DNA from: Spirodela intermedia
Taxonomy: Eukaryota; Streptophyta; Magnoliopsida; Alismatales; Araceae
Length of the DNA: 64,000 bases
Direction: 5' to 3'
Assembly: GCA_902729315.2 (NCBI GenBank)
Contig: LR746267.1
Span: 5,519,386 to 5,583,385 of the forward strand
Below the pieces are notes generated by a model. That model was not told the DNA's origin. It saw only the letters and a program-made list of their open reading frames with translations, and did not search any database. Positions 38,301-52,436 of this stretch are shown one piece after another (positions within the stretch are counted from its first letter, which is position 1; each line of letters begins with the position of its first letter). The translations under genes and the position numbers were made by a program.

Positions 38301-41300
38301 GGTTGGTGGGCATGTTGTTAAAATAGAAGTTCTGCACTCCAATTTTTTTGAGAGTAGATTTTTGTTTGTACCATCCTAATTGTTTCATCGTGGAAAATGT
38401 TTATCTCTGACGTTTCAGCAGATACTATGAAATTTTGACATAGCACAGGATTTCTGAGATCCATGACCCGATGAAATTGATCTCAATAGCTAAATCGATT
38501 ATGTTTTACGGTTTAAAAATAAGTCTGGGTACAAGCTAAGGGAAGAAGTTATTTATCGAAATTATGATCAAGTCATGTTAAATGTTTTAGACATTTTTCT
38601 GTGTCTGATCCCCTGTTTACACTAACAAACATCGATTCTTTCAGGGGATGAGAATAGTTCAAGGGCCAGGTGAATTCATGGATTCACTTTTGGGAGCACA
38701 ACGTGAGGCTGCTGCATCATTTGGGATAAATACCATTTTACTTGAGAAATACATTACCAGACCACGACATATAGAAGTCCAGGTTCTGATCTAAGGATTC
38801 TTGTCATCTGTGTTTCTCTTTTGAAATAGTTTCATATATAGTTTTTCTTGAAGGAGTGATGTTGTATTAGTTTCCTATCACCTTAGAATCTGTGCTACCC
38901 CTTTGGCCTACATTCTATACTTCATCAAAATAATGTGCATGAGCCATGGGCCCCACTTATTCAAATCTTTTTGTAGTCCTGGAACATTTTGGGGCGAACA
39001 CCAATCCAGACAGGTGGGTTGAAAAAGTTTGGCATTTAGGTTGCAACATGTAGCAAAAAGCGCCATTCAGATGACATCAAAATCGGTGTTTCATGCAAGA
39101 GTTTTTTTGACCAAACATAGTGAAGTTGGTTTCCATTACATTCTTAGATAACTTATGGTTTCGAGGTTCGTCCCTTGCGAACAAGTGTTTCCTCTGAGTG
39201 GAGGCTGCTGGAGTCATCCTTCTTAAGTCGTCCCCTCGCTGGGTGGACATTGCTTTCCTGTTCATGTTGGTTTGCCAATGAGCTGGCGTTGTCTGGATGC
39301 TTGGCCTATTTTTTTCAAGTTTTGGCCTTAAAATTAAGCACGATAATGAAAATAAGCATGTTCGAGTGCTTATTGGATTGGCTCAAGCCTTGAAGTGGTT
39401 CAAACTAGAAGTCTTTTTTGCTGCCCGTCCACACAACAGCAGACCCCAACCCAAACTCTTCTCCACGATCCATTGGATGCCACCTGGTCTGCTCACCCTC
39501 CTAACCTGCCACCCCGGTCCCTTCCTGCATCCCTGTCCAATGCCTGCCCAGTACAAATGCATATTAAGTAATTTATTGTATACTTTACGATGAGCGAATA
39601 GTATTCTATAGGGAGATGTTCAGAGGTATTCTTCATTTTGGCATCCTCTGCTGCGATCTCGAGGCTGACAATGAGCAAAAGGTCCCTCCTATTTAGCTGT
39701 TGAATATTAATATACTTTGGGAGATTCAAATATGTGGATACATATAGACTACTCTTAAAACAGAGAGGACAAATGGGGAAACCTTTCATTTTTCCTTCAT
39801 GGCAATCTTCGCATGTTTATTATAGTTTTTCACACTTCATTTATTCTATTTATTGGCTTTTGCTCCTATTTCTCCATTCCTTTCGCATCTACTTGATATT
39901 ATAGTGTTCAATCCTCTGAGGTTGCATATGTTGTTCTTGATAATTGGCTTGCAGGCATTTTGATTTTATTTCATTTTTCTTGGAATTGTTCTGATAAGAT
40001 TTTTGTCTGTCTCTCGGGTGGTTATTGCACATACTGAAGTTTGATAGCAACTAGCACCACTGATTAAGACTCTTCTAAAATTCAGTTCGGTTTATGCTCT
40101 GCATAGATTGTTTCTATAAAAATTTGATTTTTAATTATTTATTGAATCAGTAGTGTCTATTCTCACTGCTTGCATGTAATATCCGAAGTATTGATTTACT
40201 TGTCATTATGCATATAACTAGAAAGCCAGATTAGTCTGCAATCACTTGGATCTTCTGTGAACACTTGGATCCATCATGAAGTGCAAATTACCAAGTCATC
40301 TCTTGAGTCACCACGAATTTTAATTCATGTACAGTTCCATGATGTCCTTAAAAATCTGTAAAACGTATCAGGTCACTATTGTTTATTTGGAGGATAATTG
40401 AAAAGTCCTTTTTTTTTAGGCTTTGTCGTACTATTTTCATAACTATTTATTAACTTTTTGTGGAATTATTAGGTATTTGGAGACAAGCATGGTAATGTGC
40501 TACACTTAAATGAGAGAGATTGCAGCCTGCAGAGAAGGCACCAAAAGATTATTGAAGAAGCTCCAGCAGTAAAGATCATCTGTGTTGTGACTACATTATA
40601 CTTTCACTTTTGGAATTGCATGTAACATTTTCATTTATGCAGCCAAAAATTGCAGATGACTTTCGTTTCCACTTGGGGCAAGCAGCTGTCTCAGCTGCAA
40701 AGGTGATATTTTTAGAATTCATGAATATTATAGATCTAACAGCATTATCTTTGCTAAAAGCGCATCAGTTTTTGTGCATAATTTTCTTGGAACGTTCTTT
40801 GGTTATCACTCATCATTAGTTTTCGAAAACTTATAATCTATCCTGTTCACTCTTGTTCTGTAAGATAGCTGCTTGATTTCTGATGTCTGGATTTTAGTAA
40901 ACGTAAATGGTCGTGTTGCATGTGAAACTCTTACACTGTACCGTAAATGGGCTAAGGAGGGTTACTTTGAACTTCTTTCTTTCTCATGGATGTGATAACA
41001 TTTATATTCAGAATGATGATAGATAGAACAAAGAATAAAATATTGAATTTTATTATGATTGGTAGGGCTGACATCAGATATAGCCTGCCACAACTTTCTC
41101 TGCTCCCACAGAATATTTGATCGCGTCCACAACATAAAATGGTTAGATTTCGAAATAGGACCTGTCTAGTCTACAGATATGCGTCCTATTTTGTATATTT
41201 CAAGTGATTAGTAAATATATGATGATAATATTTTAATATCTTTCCTCATGTATTTTACCTTGTGAATCTGACATTACCTGAGACTGCAAAGAAGAAGTGT

Positions 41301-44300
41301 AATAGAATAAGATGGGCCATGTAGTTAGGTTAAGGGCCAGAGTGTGAGAAGCCATCAAAAACCTGATTGGGTTGGGCGTTTTGGTCTAGCCCATCCCCAG
41401 AATATCCCAAGTGTAATAGTGTCAGTTATCCAAAATACTTTACCCGTCCTTATATCTGGATGTATCATTTGAGCATTTGTTTTGGGAATACATTGACCTT
41501 GTCTGAAAATATTTATAGGTACGCTTTAAATGCATGCATGCCATATTTTCTTTGGATTACCTCAATCTCGATTTCATTGTTTCTTGTTGAACTGGATCTA
41601 AACTGAAACAAAGAGAATGCCTAATTGGAAAACAATATATTGAGAGCAGTTTCCTGCTATTACCCTTTCTATGGACGTCTGGATTGACACCATGATGTTC
41701 TGGTGCACAATGCAATACAACTGTAGAATTTCTCATCATGCTAGAGTTTTTCAGGTTATTCTAATGAACATTCTTGTAGCATATGCACTTTATGAGGTGG
41801 TTCATTGAATGTTAGATTTTGATGTCGAGTCCTTTTGTTGTTCTATTTATTATATCGCATCTGCATGAGTTCATGAAATTTAACTCCACAATGAAGGATT
41901 ATTTCTCAGTGGTTGGCTGCACCTGGAAATAAATCATCTCTCTTCTTATATGACGTCATCCTAATTGAATACTTGCCATAAATCTTTATTTGGTTTTTTT
42001 TTACCTGTTGATGGGGCTCGTTTGTCTGTATTCATACTGATTTAATAGCATATGTTTCTTGTTCAATTTCTGAGAAGGCAGTTGCTTATCATAATGCTGG
42101 CACTGTCGAATTCATAGTGGATACTGTCTCCGGCCAATTTTACTTCATGGAGATGAACACCCGTCTTCAGGTGCCTATTCTTTCCTTATGTTTTTTTGGT
42201 TTAATGTATAATAATCTTAGAAAACCATTATTGTTCTTTCAATGCCTCTATTATTGTAGTGTCATCCTTTGTTTAAGCTTATTGGAAAAAGTTATTCAAG
42301 TGTGATACATGTTATTTACCTTAAGTCTGATCTGGGTATTTTCTTAAATATTTTAAGGTTGAGCATCCTGTGACAGAGATGATCGTTGGCCAAGATCTCG
42401 TGGAGTGGCAAATTCGGGTGGCCAATGGAGAACCTCTACCTTTGAGTCAGTCACAGGTGCCCTTAAAAGGTAAGTAAAATTTATGAGCACACCACCATAT
42501 TGAATGTGCATGTTTTTACCGAATTAATAACAATATATGTTGATGTCAGCTTCTTTTAGTGATATCTGATATCAGCAAGAGGATTATTTGTGACAACTGG
42601 GGACCTAATTTCTGATTTTTTCCTTTGGTAGGATTTACTCTATGAAATTTTTAGGATAAATCGTATATCACTTTGTGTCCTGCATGTTAGTTTAATATAA
42701 ATCTTATATTTTTGCCTCTGGTGGACCATTTTGGATTTTGATCAAGTTTTGCCAACTTGGCATTTTGGGTTTATATTTATTGGGTAGGAAACAATAGTTA
42801 ACTGATATATGGCACTATCGTCATCATAATTTTTTATTTTGTTGCTTCCTACCCATAAACATGATGACAGGGCATGCCTTTGAAGCTCGAATATATGCGG
42901 AAAATGTTCCTAAAGGATTCCTTCCTGCTGCTGGTGTTCTTCATCATTACCGTCCTGTTGCAGTTTCACAAACAGGTTTCTGCCTTTAACAAAATGATAT
43001 ATGTTTTATTGCTAATACCATAAATTGATCTTTTGACCGTTTAAGAATAAGTTTTATGATGGTAAATGAAGGATGTGATCTTGCATGTTTTTAGTAGTTG
43101 GTTGCTTCCTACCAGAGAAGTTCTGGTTTAATATCCTTATTTTTCATGGGTTCATCTTCTAGAATCATCTGTATATATCATGGGGACACCAGTCAGGTCT
43201 AATCAGAGGAAAATTGACATCGTTAGAAGAAATTCAAAAGTTTACTACATATAAGAGGAACAGCCTCAGAAGGACGATATCACACGACATGCATAGCCCT
43301 CATGCGACTAAGACGACTAATTTTCATGTTCTAATGATAAAGTACTGATAGAAGAGTATCTCTTCGGTGTGGGAATAGTCAAAGTGAGTCTCCTAGAGGA
43401 AAAATGCGCAGTTAAAAGGGTCATCATATGATACTGTCTAGGTGCAAGGGTGTGTACATTAATATCAGATAGAAATAGCTCATATCACAGTCTAGGTATC
43501 CAAAATTGGTTGATTCTGATTACTGTCTACCAACGCACTCGTAAACATTTCCCCTCTTTTCACCTGATTTCAGCACCTTGTTGTAGTTTATTATGCATCC
43601 AGAGGCACTCATACGGCCACAGACGGCCTGTCACTCTTCGCCTTCTTTCATCCCCCTCTCGTTCTAGTTTATTATGCACCCTAGGTCACACACACATACA
43701 CGAGTCTTGCACTCTCGCTTATCTCTCTACCGCTTCAGCTAAGGGGAATTGGATTAAGTGCCTCAATCCCGTCAACTTGAGTTAGTATCACCATCAGCAC
43801 AATGACAGAGATACAAATTTGGAAAAAGTGAGAACACGATTGAAGGTGGCATCAACAACATCAGTTGCAGCTGGAGCACCAGTGGACATCACAGAAGTAG
43901 TCACTCCAGCACTACTAATGGCAACAATAAAGGTTGCAGCTACGACACTAGAGTGGTGAGGAGAGGGCTGAAAATAATAAACCCTCTCTCATCTTTTTTT
44001 TTCCCTTCTTGCTTAGGTTGGGAGGTTTGTGGCGAGACACTGTCAACATTGTTCCTGGAATTGGATTGTGTGGGAGCGTTGGCGGGGCCAGTCCTGTGCA
44101 GTTAGGGAAAAGACCTTTCAACTTAATAAGGCAAACCTGATAACTATATTAGGTAAATTAAATGAATATTAATCATTATTCAAAGAGTACAAGGAAATGT
44201 CTGTAATAAAGTCACCATCATTGTCTGATTCTATGATGTCTATACACTATTCAGTCGAAGCTGTATGGAACAACTCATACATTTGTACTAGATCCAACCT

Positions 44301-47300
44301 AAGAATATCATTGAGAAATAAGGGATTAGAAAAGGTTTTTCTATTCCCATAGAACCATAGTCTAAATGTATACAACCAATAGGATAGTGAGTAGGGATAT
44401 TTCTATGAGATCAACTTGAACTTAAAACACATTGATTATTTATCCGTCTTGTTTTTTTTTTTTTTTTTTTGTACTTTCTGTTTGTTTATCTTCTTCAATC
44501 TCCATCCTTGAGCCACGTTTCCTGATAAAAATTATTGTATAGGTCCTGTATCCAAAAATGTGTAGTGATGCTTTTACATGTAACTCCTTTTGTACCTTCA
44601 CTAGGTTTTTTAAGTTGTCCCTTACATCTTGAATTAGATTACTAGACTTTCTATTACTCATTTTTTCATGTGCTTGGCAGTTCGTGTTGAGACAGGTGTT
44701 GTACAGGGAGATGCTGTTAGTGTGCATTACGATCCAATGATAGCTAAGCTGGTTGTTTGGGGAGAGGATCGCAAGGCTGCGCTAGCTAAGCTTAAGGACT
44801 GTTTATTACAATTTCAGGTTGCTGCAGCATTTGTCAATTATCTGTCTGAAATATTACACAAAGGTCCCATTTTGAAATACATGTACTTTTGATTTTCTTT
44901 TACGTATCTTTGCATTTTCACGTGTATGCAAATGACTTTGCATTGAGCTGTACCCTAGTGACATTGTCCGGATGCAGCAGATGCGTACCACTTGCAGAAA
45001 AGTACACAGACAATGTATCGTAGATGCACATTTATTTATTTATTTGTTTATTCAACATTTTAATATCAACGTAGTTTAATGTATAGTTTTTAAATAGATA
45101 TTCTAATACTATTTCTTCAGGTTACATTGTATTCCTAATTAATGCATTTATGAAACTTTTTGTGTAGACATTTACTTTTGTTATTTTAGTGTTATGAAAT
45201 TTTGTTCTATTTTGTCTTGTTGATTAAATATTCTATAGCCATTTTCTTTTAGAAGCATGCTTGAATAAATATAACATTACGTCTAACGTGATCACTCTGT
45301 CTCATTGCCTAGATGTAAGGCAGGCTTTATCCAGATATAGTTGTACTCCAGGATTTTAGTATAAACTTGAAGTCAATGGCTCATTTTGCAGGTTGCAGGT
45401 TTGCCGACTAATATCAGTTTTCTCCAGAAACTTGCCAATCACCAGTCTTTTGCTAATGGCCTGGTGGAAACACATTTTATTGAGCACTTCAAGAGTGATC
45501 TCTTCATTGATTCTGGCAGTAAAATCTCAGACGAGACATACAGTGCTGTCAAACTTGATGCAGGATTAGCTGTTGCTTGCATTTGTAGACACGAGCAGGA
45601 GAAATCGAAAGATATTTTTTCTGGTAATTACAGTCTTCTGGGAATCTCATTTTTTCTGAAACCTCCGTGAAACCTTCTGATTATCCTTTATATATAGGGA
45701 GGGCCGACTCGCTTCCTTTGTGGTATTCGCACCCACCTTTCCGTATGCATCATTCTGCACAGCAAATCTTAGAGCTGGAGTGGGACAAAGAATCTGACGG
45801 AACTGAGACAGAACCTTTAAAACTTGCTGTTAGTTATCAAACTGACGGAAGCTATTTGATTAAGGTACCAATCATCAGGATAAGTTTAATGTTTTTAAAT
45901 TTCTACTGTCGGTAGATAAGCTGAATAAGAAAGTGTCATTTGCCAGTTGCTGTCATAGGACAAGTGGTGCATTTCCCATTAAACTTGATTGAAATTTTGT
46001 TGATTAAACTCAGTTTTCATTCTTCCGGATTAATATGTTTCGATAAACTGTACGGTGTAGGCTTCAGCGGGTTCATCATTTTTTATTTTGGTTTTAATAC
46101 GTTGCAGTTTATTTGTATACTTGTCACTTCTCATCGAAATGCTTTCTAGTACAAATGCATAACTGAACTCTATTTCTTGATATTTTGGGTCTACTGATGA
46201 AATATTGGAGGACCTATGATTTCGAATGTCGTGAAATTATTTTGATCAACTTGCCTTTGCACTTTGGATAATCCAAGATTAACTCAGGTTGGGAAAATAT
46301 TTCAAAGATATCTAGTGATCTGGCACTCTTGAAATGAATGAATGAATTATTATTTTTGTAGCTATCCTATCTTGGGTTTCAAAAAGGCTGACACTGTCGA
46401 TATTCTGCTCATTTCTGTGCCCCCTCTCTCTCACTCTCTCTCTCTCTCTCCCTTCCACCCTCCCTCCCTGCACCTGGCAAACAGCACACCCGGTTCTTTA
46501 GATTATTTCTCTAAACGCTGTTGTCTTGCTACGAATTTACTAGAATGGAAGTGACGACGCCTGTGGTCTGGAAGTCAAAGTCACACAATTGGGGAATTGT
46601 GACTTCAGAGTGGATGCAAATGGGCTGACTACTAACGTCAGCTTGGCCACTTATTCCAAGGTGACCCTCTTCACCATGTACACATCTTCAGAAAAAGGAT
46701 TTTTACCTTCTTGTAAAGCAATCAGCATTTTTCATCAGTTTTATTGTTTATTCTATATTTTCTCAACCTCTGGAAATTCTCATGTTCCAAAAATTCTCCA
46801 ATCTCCACCAGGAGAACTACAAGCATATACACATCTGGCACGGGGAGCGGCATCGTCATTTCAGACAGAAGATAGAGCCTGAGAAATCCAGTGATAATAT
46901 CTCTGACCACCACCAGGCTTCCCTTCAGACAGCCTCCCACCCTAAAGGGAGCATCGTAGCACCCATGGCCGGATTAGTCGTCAAGGTTCTCGTGGAGAAT
47001 GGTGCCATGGTGGAGGCAGGCCAACCCATACTGGTCATGGAGGCTATGAAAATGGAGGTCCGTCGTTAGTGTTAAGAACAATCCGGTTTGATTAGTTTAG
47101 AATAAAAGATATTGTTATGGTTTTGACTTGAATTGCCCAATGACTCCTATAGTCAGGATACTACATAAGATATTTTATTGAAAGTTTTAATATTTTATCT
47201 GTGCCACTGCTGTTTCAGCATGTCGTGAAGGCCCCCCGTTCTGGCTCTGTATCTGGTCTTCACGTTGCTGCTGGACAACAGATTTTTGACAATGATGCCC

Positions 47301-47320
47301 TCTTCACCATCACGGTATGA
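35314..47320 (+). CDS. MCCA: Methylcrotonoyl-CoA carboxylase subunit alpha (biotin carboxylase + BCCP)
   Basis: The biotin-bearing subunit of mitochondrial 3-methylcrotonyl-CoA carboxylase in leucine breakdown. It carboxylates biotin with ATP and bicarbonate; the beta subunit then makes 3-methylglutaconyl-CoA. Fifteen coding exons: 35,314-35,664; 36,455-36,576; 36,765-36,912; 38,645-38,782; 40,473-40,568; 40,643-40,702; 42,078-42,170; 42,358-42,469; 42,871-42,975; 44,681-44,817; 45,392-45,623; 45,698-45,864; 46,544-46,660; 46,812-47,057; 47,219-47,320. All junctions are GT-AG; the total is 741 residues, as in other plants. Residues 1-36 (Arg/Ser-rich) look like a mitochondrial presequence. 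[16 protein letters not shown] starts the biotin carboxylase domain; [10 protein letters not shown] (199-208) is the ATP-grasp glycine loop; [14 protein letters not shown] (330-343) is catalytic; VMEAMKME near the C-terminus carries the biotinyl Lys706. No lesion is seen. Confidence 0.97.
35987..36130. repeat. 24-unit hexanucleotide array in MCCA intron 1: (TCAATG)11(CCAATG)13
   Basis: Exactly 144 bases with no indel. The first 11 units are TCAATG (one TCAGTG) and the last 13 are CCAATG. The two blocks meet at 36,053 with no mixing. Each of the 13 later units contains a CCAAT motif. Confidence 0.97.
37784..38274. repeat. 247-bp tandem duplication in MCCA intron 3
   Basis: The string beginning TTGTAAAGTAGCTGACAGGC occurs at 37,784 and again at 38,031, and both units run to GGAAGCACAAG. 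The units differ at few positions, so the duplication is fairly recent. Confidence 0.92.
42976..44680 (+). other. MCCA intron 9 (1.7 kb), with possible foreign insert
   Basis: The middle part (about 43,150-44,100) is less T-rich than the other MCCA introns and has several short open frames, suggesting an old insertion. I could not identify an element or its ends. A T20-type run lies at about 44,451-44,470. Confidence 0.35.
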
Positions 47321-48680
47321 TTCATAATTCTCCTCCCCCCTCCCCCCCCTGAAATTAAAATTGAATTGATGGTCGATCAGCTCCACCCCCATCGATTTTC
47401 TCTTCAGCTTTTCTCTTTTTTGCTAATTTTAGAAATTGTCCAAGGAAGTGGCTAGTATGGCCTGATTAAGTCATGTTCATGTCATCGATCTGATGCTAAC
47501 TTGTTATTGATATCACTCCGCTCTTCTGTTCTCGTACTCAAGAAACTACTAGCTAGCTACTATTCATCTGGTCATTCTTTTACTGAGGTGTATATTAGCT
47601 CTGCAATTCTATGGTATCTTATTTCTTGGGCATCAAGAATCATCTGATCACAGAAGGGATCATGACTTGCAGTTCTGCCTTTTAACTGGGGAGAATTCCA
47701 ATCTCTCCTGATAAAAGTATTATAACAGTAATCAGCTCAGATCAGCTGATTCTTGCAACAGTAATTGTGGCTTTGCCTGATTTTACACTTATAGCTGATG
47801 AATTGGAACAGAATCGAAGAATCTAACTCAGAACAGCCGATTCTATGTCAGACTGGCCTGATCGAGCTGACCCCAATGACTGCATTTACTGGTTTAAGAC
47901 AGACTAACGTCTAAATACCCTTCTACCTAGTTGTATCTTTCACCCTGTCAAATCCTACGGGCCTCTCTCACTGCAGATTTGCATACTGTTTCTCCTTCGC
48001 TTGATTAAGTGACGACCCATCCCATTCTTCATACTATTCCTATAGATAGAAAATGAAAAGAAAAAGGAAGAAGAAGACTGCAGGAAGATGGGAGCCAAAA
48101 AGATGGATGCATTGGCTCCCCTTCCCCTAACATGTATGGCACAAATTCCCTCATGTTCTCAACAATTCCTATAAACATATGCATCTGAAATAGTTTCCTC
48201 GTGCTCGTGTGTAACAAGTGATAAGAGTCTGAGCTTCTGAATATATATACATAAAGATGTATATCCTCTCATGGAGTGTCTTGTCCCTTGTCTAGGGTAC
48301 ATAGCGTGGTGACCATCCATCTCGGGCGCAAGGAGGGACAATCTCAGCAGCCGCTCTGACTCCATTTTCCGACAGGATTGTATCCAACAGGGTCAAACAA
48401 GGCCGAAGACAACTGGGATGAAATCAAATTTCTCTTCCCTTCCATTCCTGGTAAACTAAACTAAACTAAATGCACAGTCTCTCTCTCACAAGTCCTCTGA
48501 AATGATGATCTGATACAAACTATGCTATTCAAGCCGTAATATGATAGCCAGATGCATGGAAAACTACATGAATGCGCAGGCCTATAAACAGGTTTAGGTC
48601 AAGCTCTTGGTCTATTTCATGGGCTTTTCTCTGGAGTATGAGTTCTCTGATCCGTCGTAGGCTTCAAGGGCCCAAGCCAG
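47321..48680. other. Convergent region between MCCA and the small minus-strand ORF
   Basis: Holds the MCCA 3' UTR and flank. No further coding sequence seen. Confidence 0.5.
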
Positions 48681-48683
48681 AGC

Positions 48684-48980
48684 CTAGCCAGGCCCATTAA
48701 GAGAATCCCTGATGGCCTTTTCCTTGAAAGGCAGCAACAAGTAAGTAATGATACCTTGGAAGCAATCCCTCAGTCTATGATGGCCTGTCTGGTTGTGAAC
48801 CTCTGTGGTCCTCTTTTCATATCTCAGTTTCTTGGGAGTTATGCGTTCTTTCATCATGATTTCGGTGGGCTCCGGGTCCTGATGCTTGGCCACTTGAGGG
48901 GTGCTCCAATGCCAAAATAGGGAAGCCCTCATGTGTCCCACCGGAGGTGATATGATCAACAAGCTTTCTTTCTTCTTCAT
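48684..48980 (-). CDS. Small ORF, 98 codons, unknown function
   Basis: I do not recognise this protein. It is basic and starts MKKKESLLIISPPVGHMR; it contains an EVHNQTGHHRLRDCFQG segment and ends with SLNGPG. There is no signal peptide or clear membrane span. An in-frame stop lies shortly upstream, so the ATG at 48,980 (context GGAGAGATGA) is the natural start of an unspliced reading. It points toward the MCCA 3' end. For: balanced, non-repetitive composition and a complete start-to-stop frame. Against: 98 codons can arise by chance, and I cannot search for homologues. Confidence 0.4.
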   Translation of the reverse strand: MKKKESLLIISPPVGHMRASLFWHWSTPQVAKHQDPEPTEIMMKERITPKKLRYEKRTTEVHNQTGHHRLRDCFQGIITYLLLPFKEKAIRDSLNGPG

Positions 48981-48999
48981 CTCTCCTCCAGCTATTTAC

Positions 49000-49343
49000 A
49001 GTAAAGGTTCCATCTTAAGTGTAATTCCCAGTCTCCCTCTAGGAACTACCCTCCAAGTTAAATGAGATGCACGGATCAAACATTAGGGATCTTGATGAAA
49101 TGTGTTACTCAAATCCTACATCTGATGGTTATGGTTCTACCACTGACAAGTAGATGAAAATGCACGATTCATATTTCTATCATCCCACGCTGCTCCTCAT
49201 AGCCATCTTCAACCTCATTTCAGTCCTGAAGATCTAATCTTCACATACACACAAACATATATATATTGATATATATACTTAGAGAGAGAGAGAGAGAGAG
49301 GAGGACACACATGAAGTTGCATGAATTGCTAATTAAGGAGATC
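49000..49343. other. Upstream region of the small ORF
   Basis: No coding sequence. A short (GA)n run lies at 49,281-49,301, just outside the retroelement's left LTR. Confidence 0.5.
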
Positions 49344-49821
49344 TAGCACTTATAATGAAGAGAGAACAAATGAAAACCACGGATAAGAAAGTAGAACACC
49401 ATAAATCCATTGGACAAGGAAAAGTCAAATCTTGAATCCATAGAGATGAGATATTTCAATCATAAAATCCACAAGTTCTCTCTTGAATCCACAAGAAAGA
49501 TCTGCTTAAATCCACAAGTGGAGAACGCTTTGAAGGGGAGGGCCTTAATAATGCATAAAATTTGAATTAGGAATACAATGTTTGTGCGTGTTTATAGGCT
49601 AAAAACAAAGGGTGGTGGCGCGTTGGGCTTCCTCCACTCAAATAACATGTTTTGGGTTTGTTTAACTTAAGCCCAATTCGAGTTCAATTGGGCTAATTTC
49701 ATTAAAACCACTTAAGTAAACTCAGATTCCTTATTTAAAATTTCTAATGGGTCCAGATTTTCTGTACCAGGCCTAGGCCATCTTTAAAAATGAAAGCTCC
49801 TCACAAATAAACTGCCTTCTA
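49344..49821 (-). repeat. 3' LTR of the gypsy element
   Basis: About 478 bases matching 58,030-58,519 in direct orientation. It retains a TATAAA-type box on the minus strand (about 49,590). Confidence 0.88.
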
Positions 49822-52436
49822 GTAAAATTTTCATCAAAGTCATGTAAACCTTTTAAACAATCAAAACTAGTTTATCTCAATTCAAAAGTTGACTAAACAT
49901 GATGATTTTCTGCTAAATGGATATGAAACCCATTTAATAGGCATTTGATTGATGTTAAATTGCCAATTTATAAATTTGAAGGTTTGATGATCTGTTTAAA
50001 AAATAATTTTTCACTGAATCTAATAATGTTGCTATGTATGTAGTATATTCACAAAAGCATAAATATTAATTCATGTGGTCTACTTTTTTCTTACAACACT
50101 AAGTTCTTACAACACTAAGTTCACTAAAAAAAGTAACTAGACGATTTCTTGAGACAATAAAACTCCTATCTCATAGTAGACGCATCACACTTTGCCTCAA
50201 ATAATTTTTTATTTTTTTTTAGTGCTTATATAGGTGCAATGCTCAATTTTTTTAATTAGAATAATTTTTTTTTAACATCTTCTGTCCAAATTTCTTTTCG
50301 TTTTCATTCATTCAATAATGGGTGTAACACTAGAAGTAAATTTTATAATAAATATGTGATAAAATGATACAAAGTTCAACCTCATGGATATCATCTTGTA
50401 TGACCCATTCATTGATTGCAAGTAATTTCTCATCATCAACTTGGATATCATTTAAGCTGATCATATATTCATTTCCAAAGAAAATTAAATTTATTGTGAT
50501 AAAACTACACTAATTGAGATGTATATATAAGCTTATTTGGATGTAAAATTATGAATATTGATCTAAAATGATTAAAATTTCTTCCACTAAGACACTAAAG
50601 TTGATATATCTAAGTCTACAATAATAAACTTTCCAACAAAATATTTCAAGACTTGATTTGTCATTTTTCTAAAAGTACTTTATGCATTGACAAACTAAAA
50701 GACACTACTAGATTTTTATAAAACCATGCATTTATCTTGAACATTGGCTTTCATTCATCTCCAGCACATTGTTTGATTTGGTAGGACTCACTTTTCAAAA
50801 GTTGACCTTAGAGACAATTTTCACACCACAAAACATATCTAGTATACCATAAAGGCATGGAATAGTAAATCGATGTTTAATAGTAACCTTATTAATATTC
50901 CCATCATTAATGCACATATGTCAATTACTATCTTACTTTAAGATTTATAATACTAGAATGGAGCATAGACTCATGTTTTCTCATATCATCTTTTATGAAA
51001 TGCTCATAGAGTTATTCTTTTTAACTTCAATTTTCCTCAAGAGTCATTCTATATGAGGTAAATTAGTTAAACTAGCCTAAAATATAAAGTCAATGTAGTG
51101 TTGAATGTCTCTCATTGCTAAAAGATGATTTGAGATCTTCTATGAGTTCTTACTAGTGATATTTTTTTTCCACGAGGAGAAAGATTCGTGCTCTCATCTA
51201 GGTTATTGAGATTTTTTTTTCTATTAAGTAACATAATAGTAGTTTTTCTTTCATTGACATGAGTTATAAAGTTTCTTTCATTGGGTGTAATATAAACTTT
51301 TGCTCTTATAAAAATGTATAGATTTTATCTTTAATAATGACTAGCATCAACATCAAACTGCCTTAACCTCTCTAAAATAAGATGACATACAGTCATATCA
51401 CAAAAAATATATCTATTTTCGTCAAAATATGTATTTTTAATTGAAAATTTGAATGCATAGGTTTTGTGAATTTATTTTCATGATCCTTTTTAATCCACTA
51501 GTTTTATAGAAGTGTGTATCTAATTCTATTACAAGTCAAAATCTTAATACTATAAATCAAGAAACATTATTTTCACTAATTTCATTGTCAATAGCAATAT
51601 AACATACTTTATTATTGAATGTGAAATGTATTCAAAATATATTAAGATGTTGTAGACATTTTTATTTTTTTGGAATACTCATAAGCCTTTTCATAACCAA
51701 TATATGAGAAAGTATTTTAGTATTATCAAAATTTATGAGATTTTTTTCAAATTCATTTGTATGTTTTTTACTCTCAAATTCTTACCTTTAATATGTTTTA
51801 CTAAAATTATTTGAAGCACATTTTGTATAGACATTGAACTTGTGTCCTTCTCCACATCTGTAACATTTTAGTTTAGACACTTCTTGCCTGATTTTTCATG
51901 CCATTTGACTTTGGTAATCTAATTATTTAACCATGACCAATACTTAGGTAGAAATGTTAGCAAGTTACTCAATTCTTTCAAGTGAAATGTGAAAGATTTG
52001 TTGAACTTTTTGATCATCATTTGGCCTTCTCAATGAATGGTTGAGCATGTTATAATATAATAACAATATCATTTAACTTATGTAATGATGGTACTTTAAA
52101 GTTTTCCTCAATATCTCATATAAGATTAGCTTTGAATCTAGAAATCAATTTCGATTTTTATTTTGTTAAATAAGCTCTTAAAGGTAGTCAATAAAATTCT
52201 TCTCCATAATATAAACCATTTCTATCACTTTGTTTGCAATTCTAATTTTGTCAATATTAGATTTATTCATAATTAGGAGAAAGAACTCGCTTTTTTAGTA
52301 ACTTTTTAATTTTATGTCAAGTTCAAATTAATTCCAAATTAGATCTCACAATTGACCTAAAGTTGTTCCTACCATAATGATGGTTTTCCTTTCAATATAA
52401 ATGTAACAAGTTTCACCTTTTTCTTACTTTGAATTT

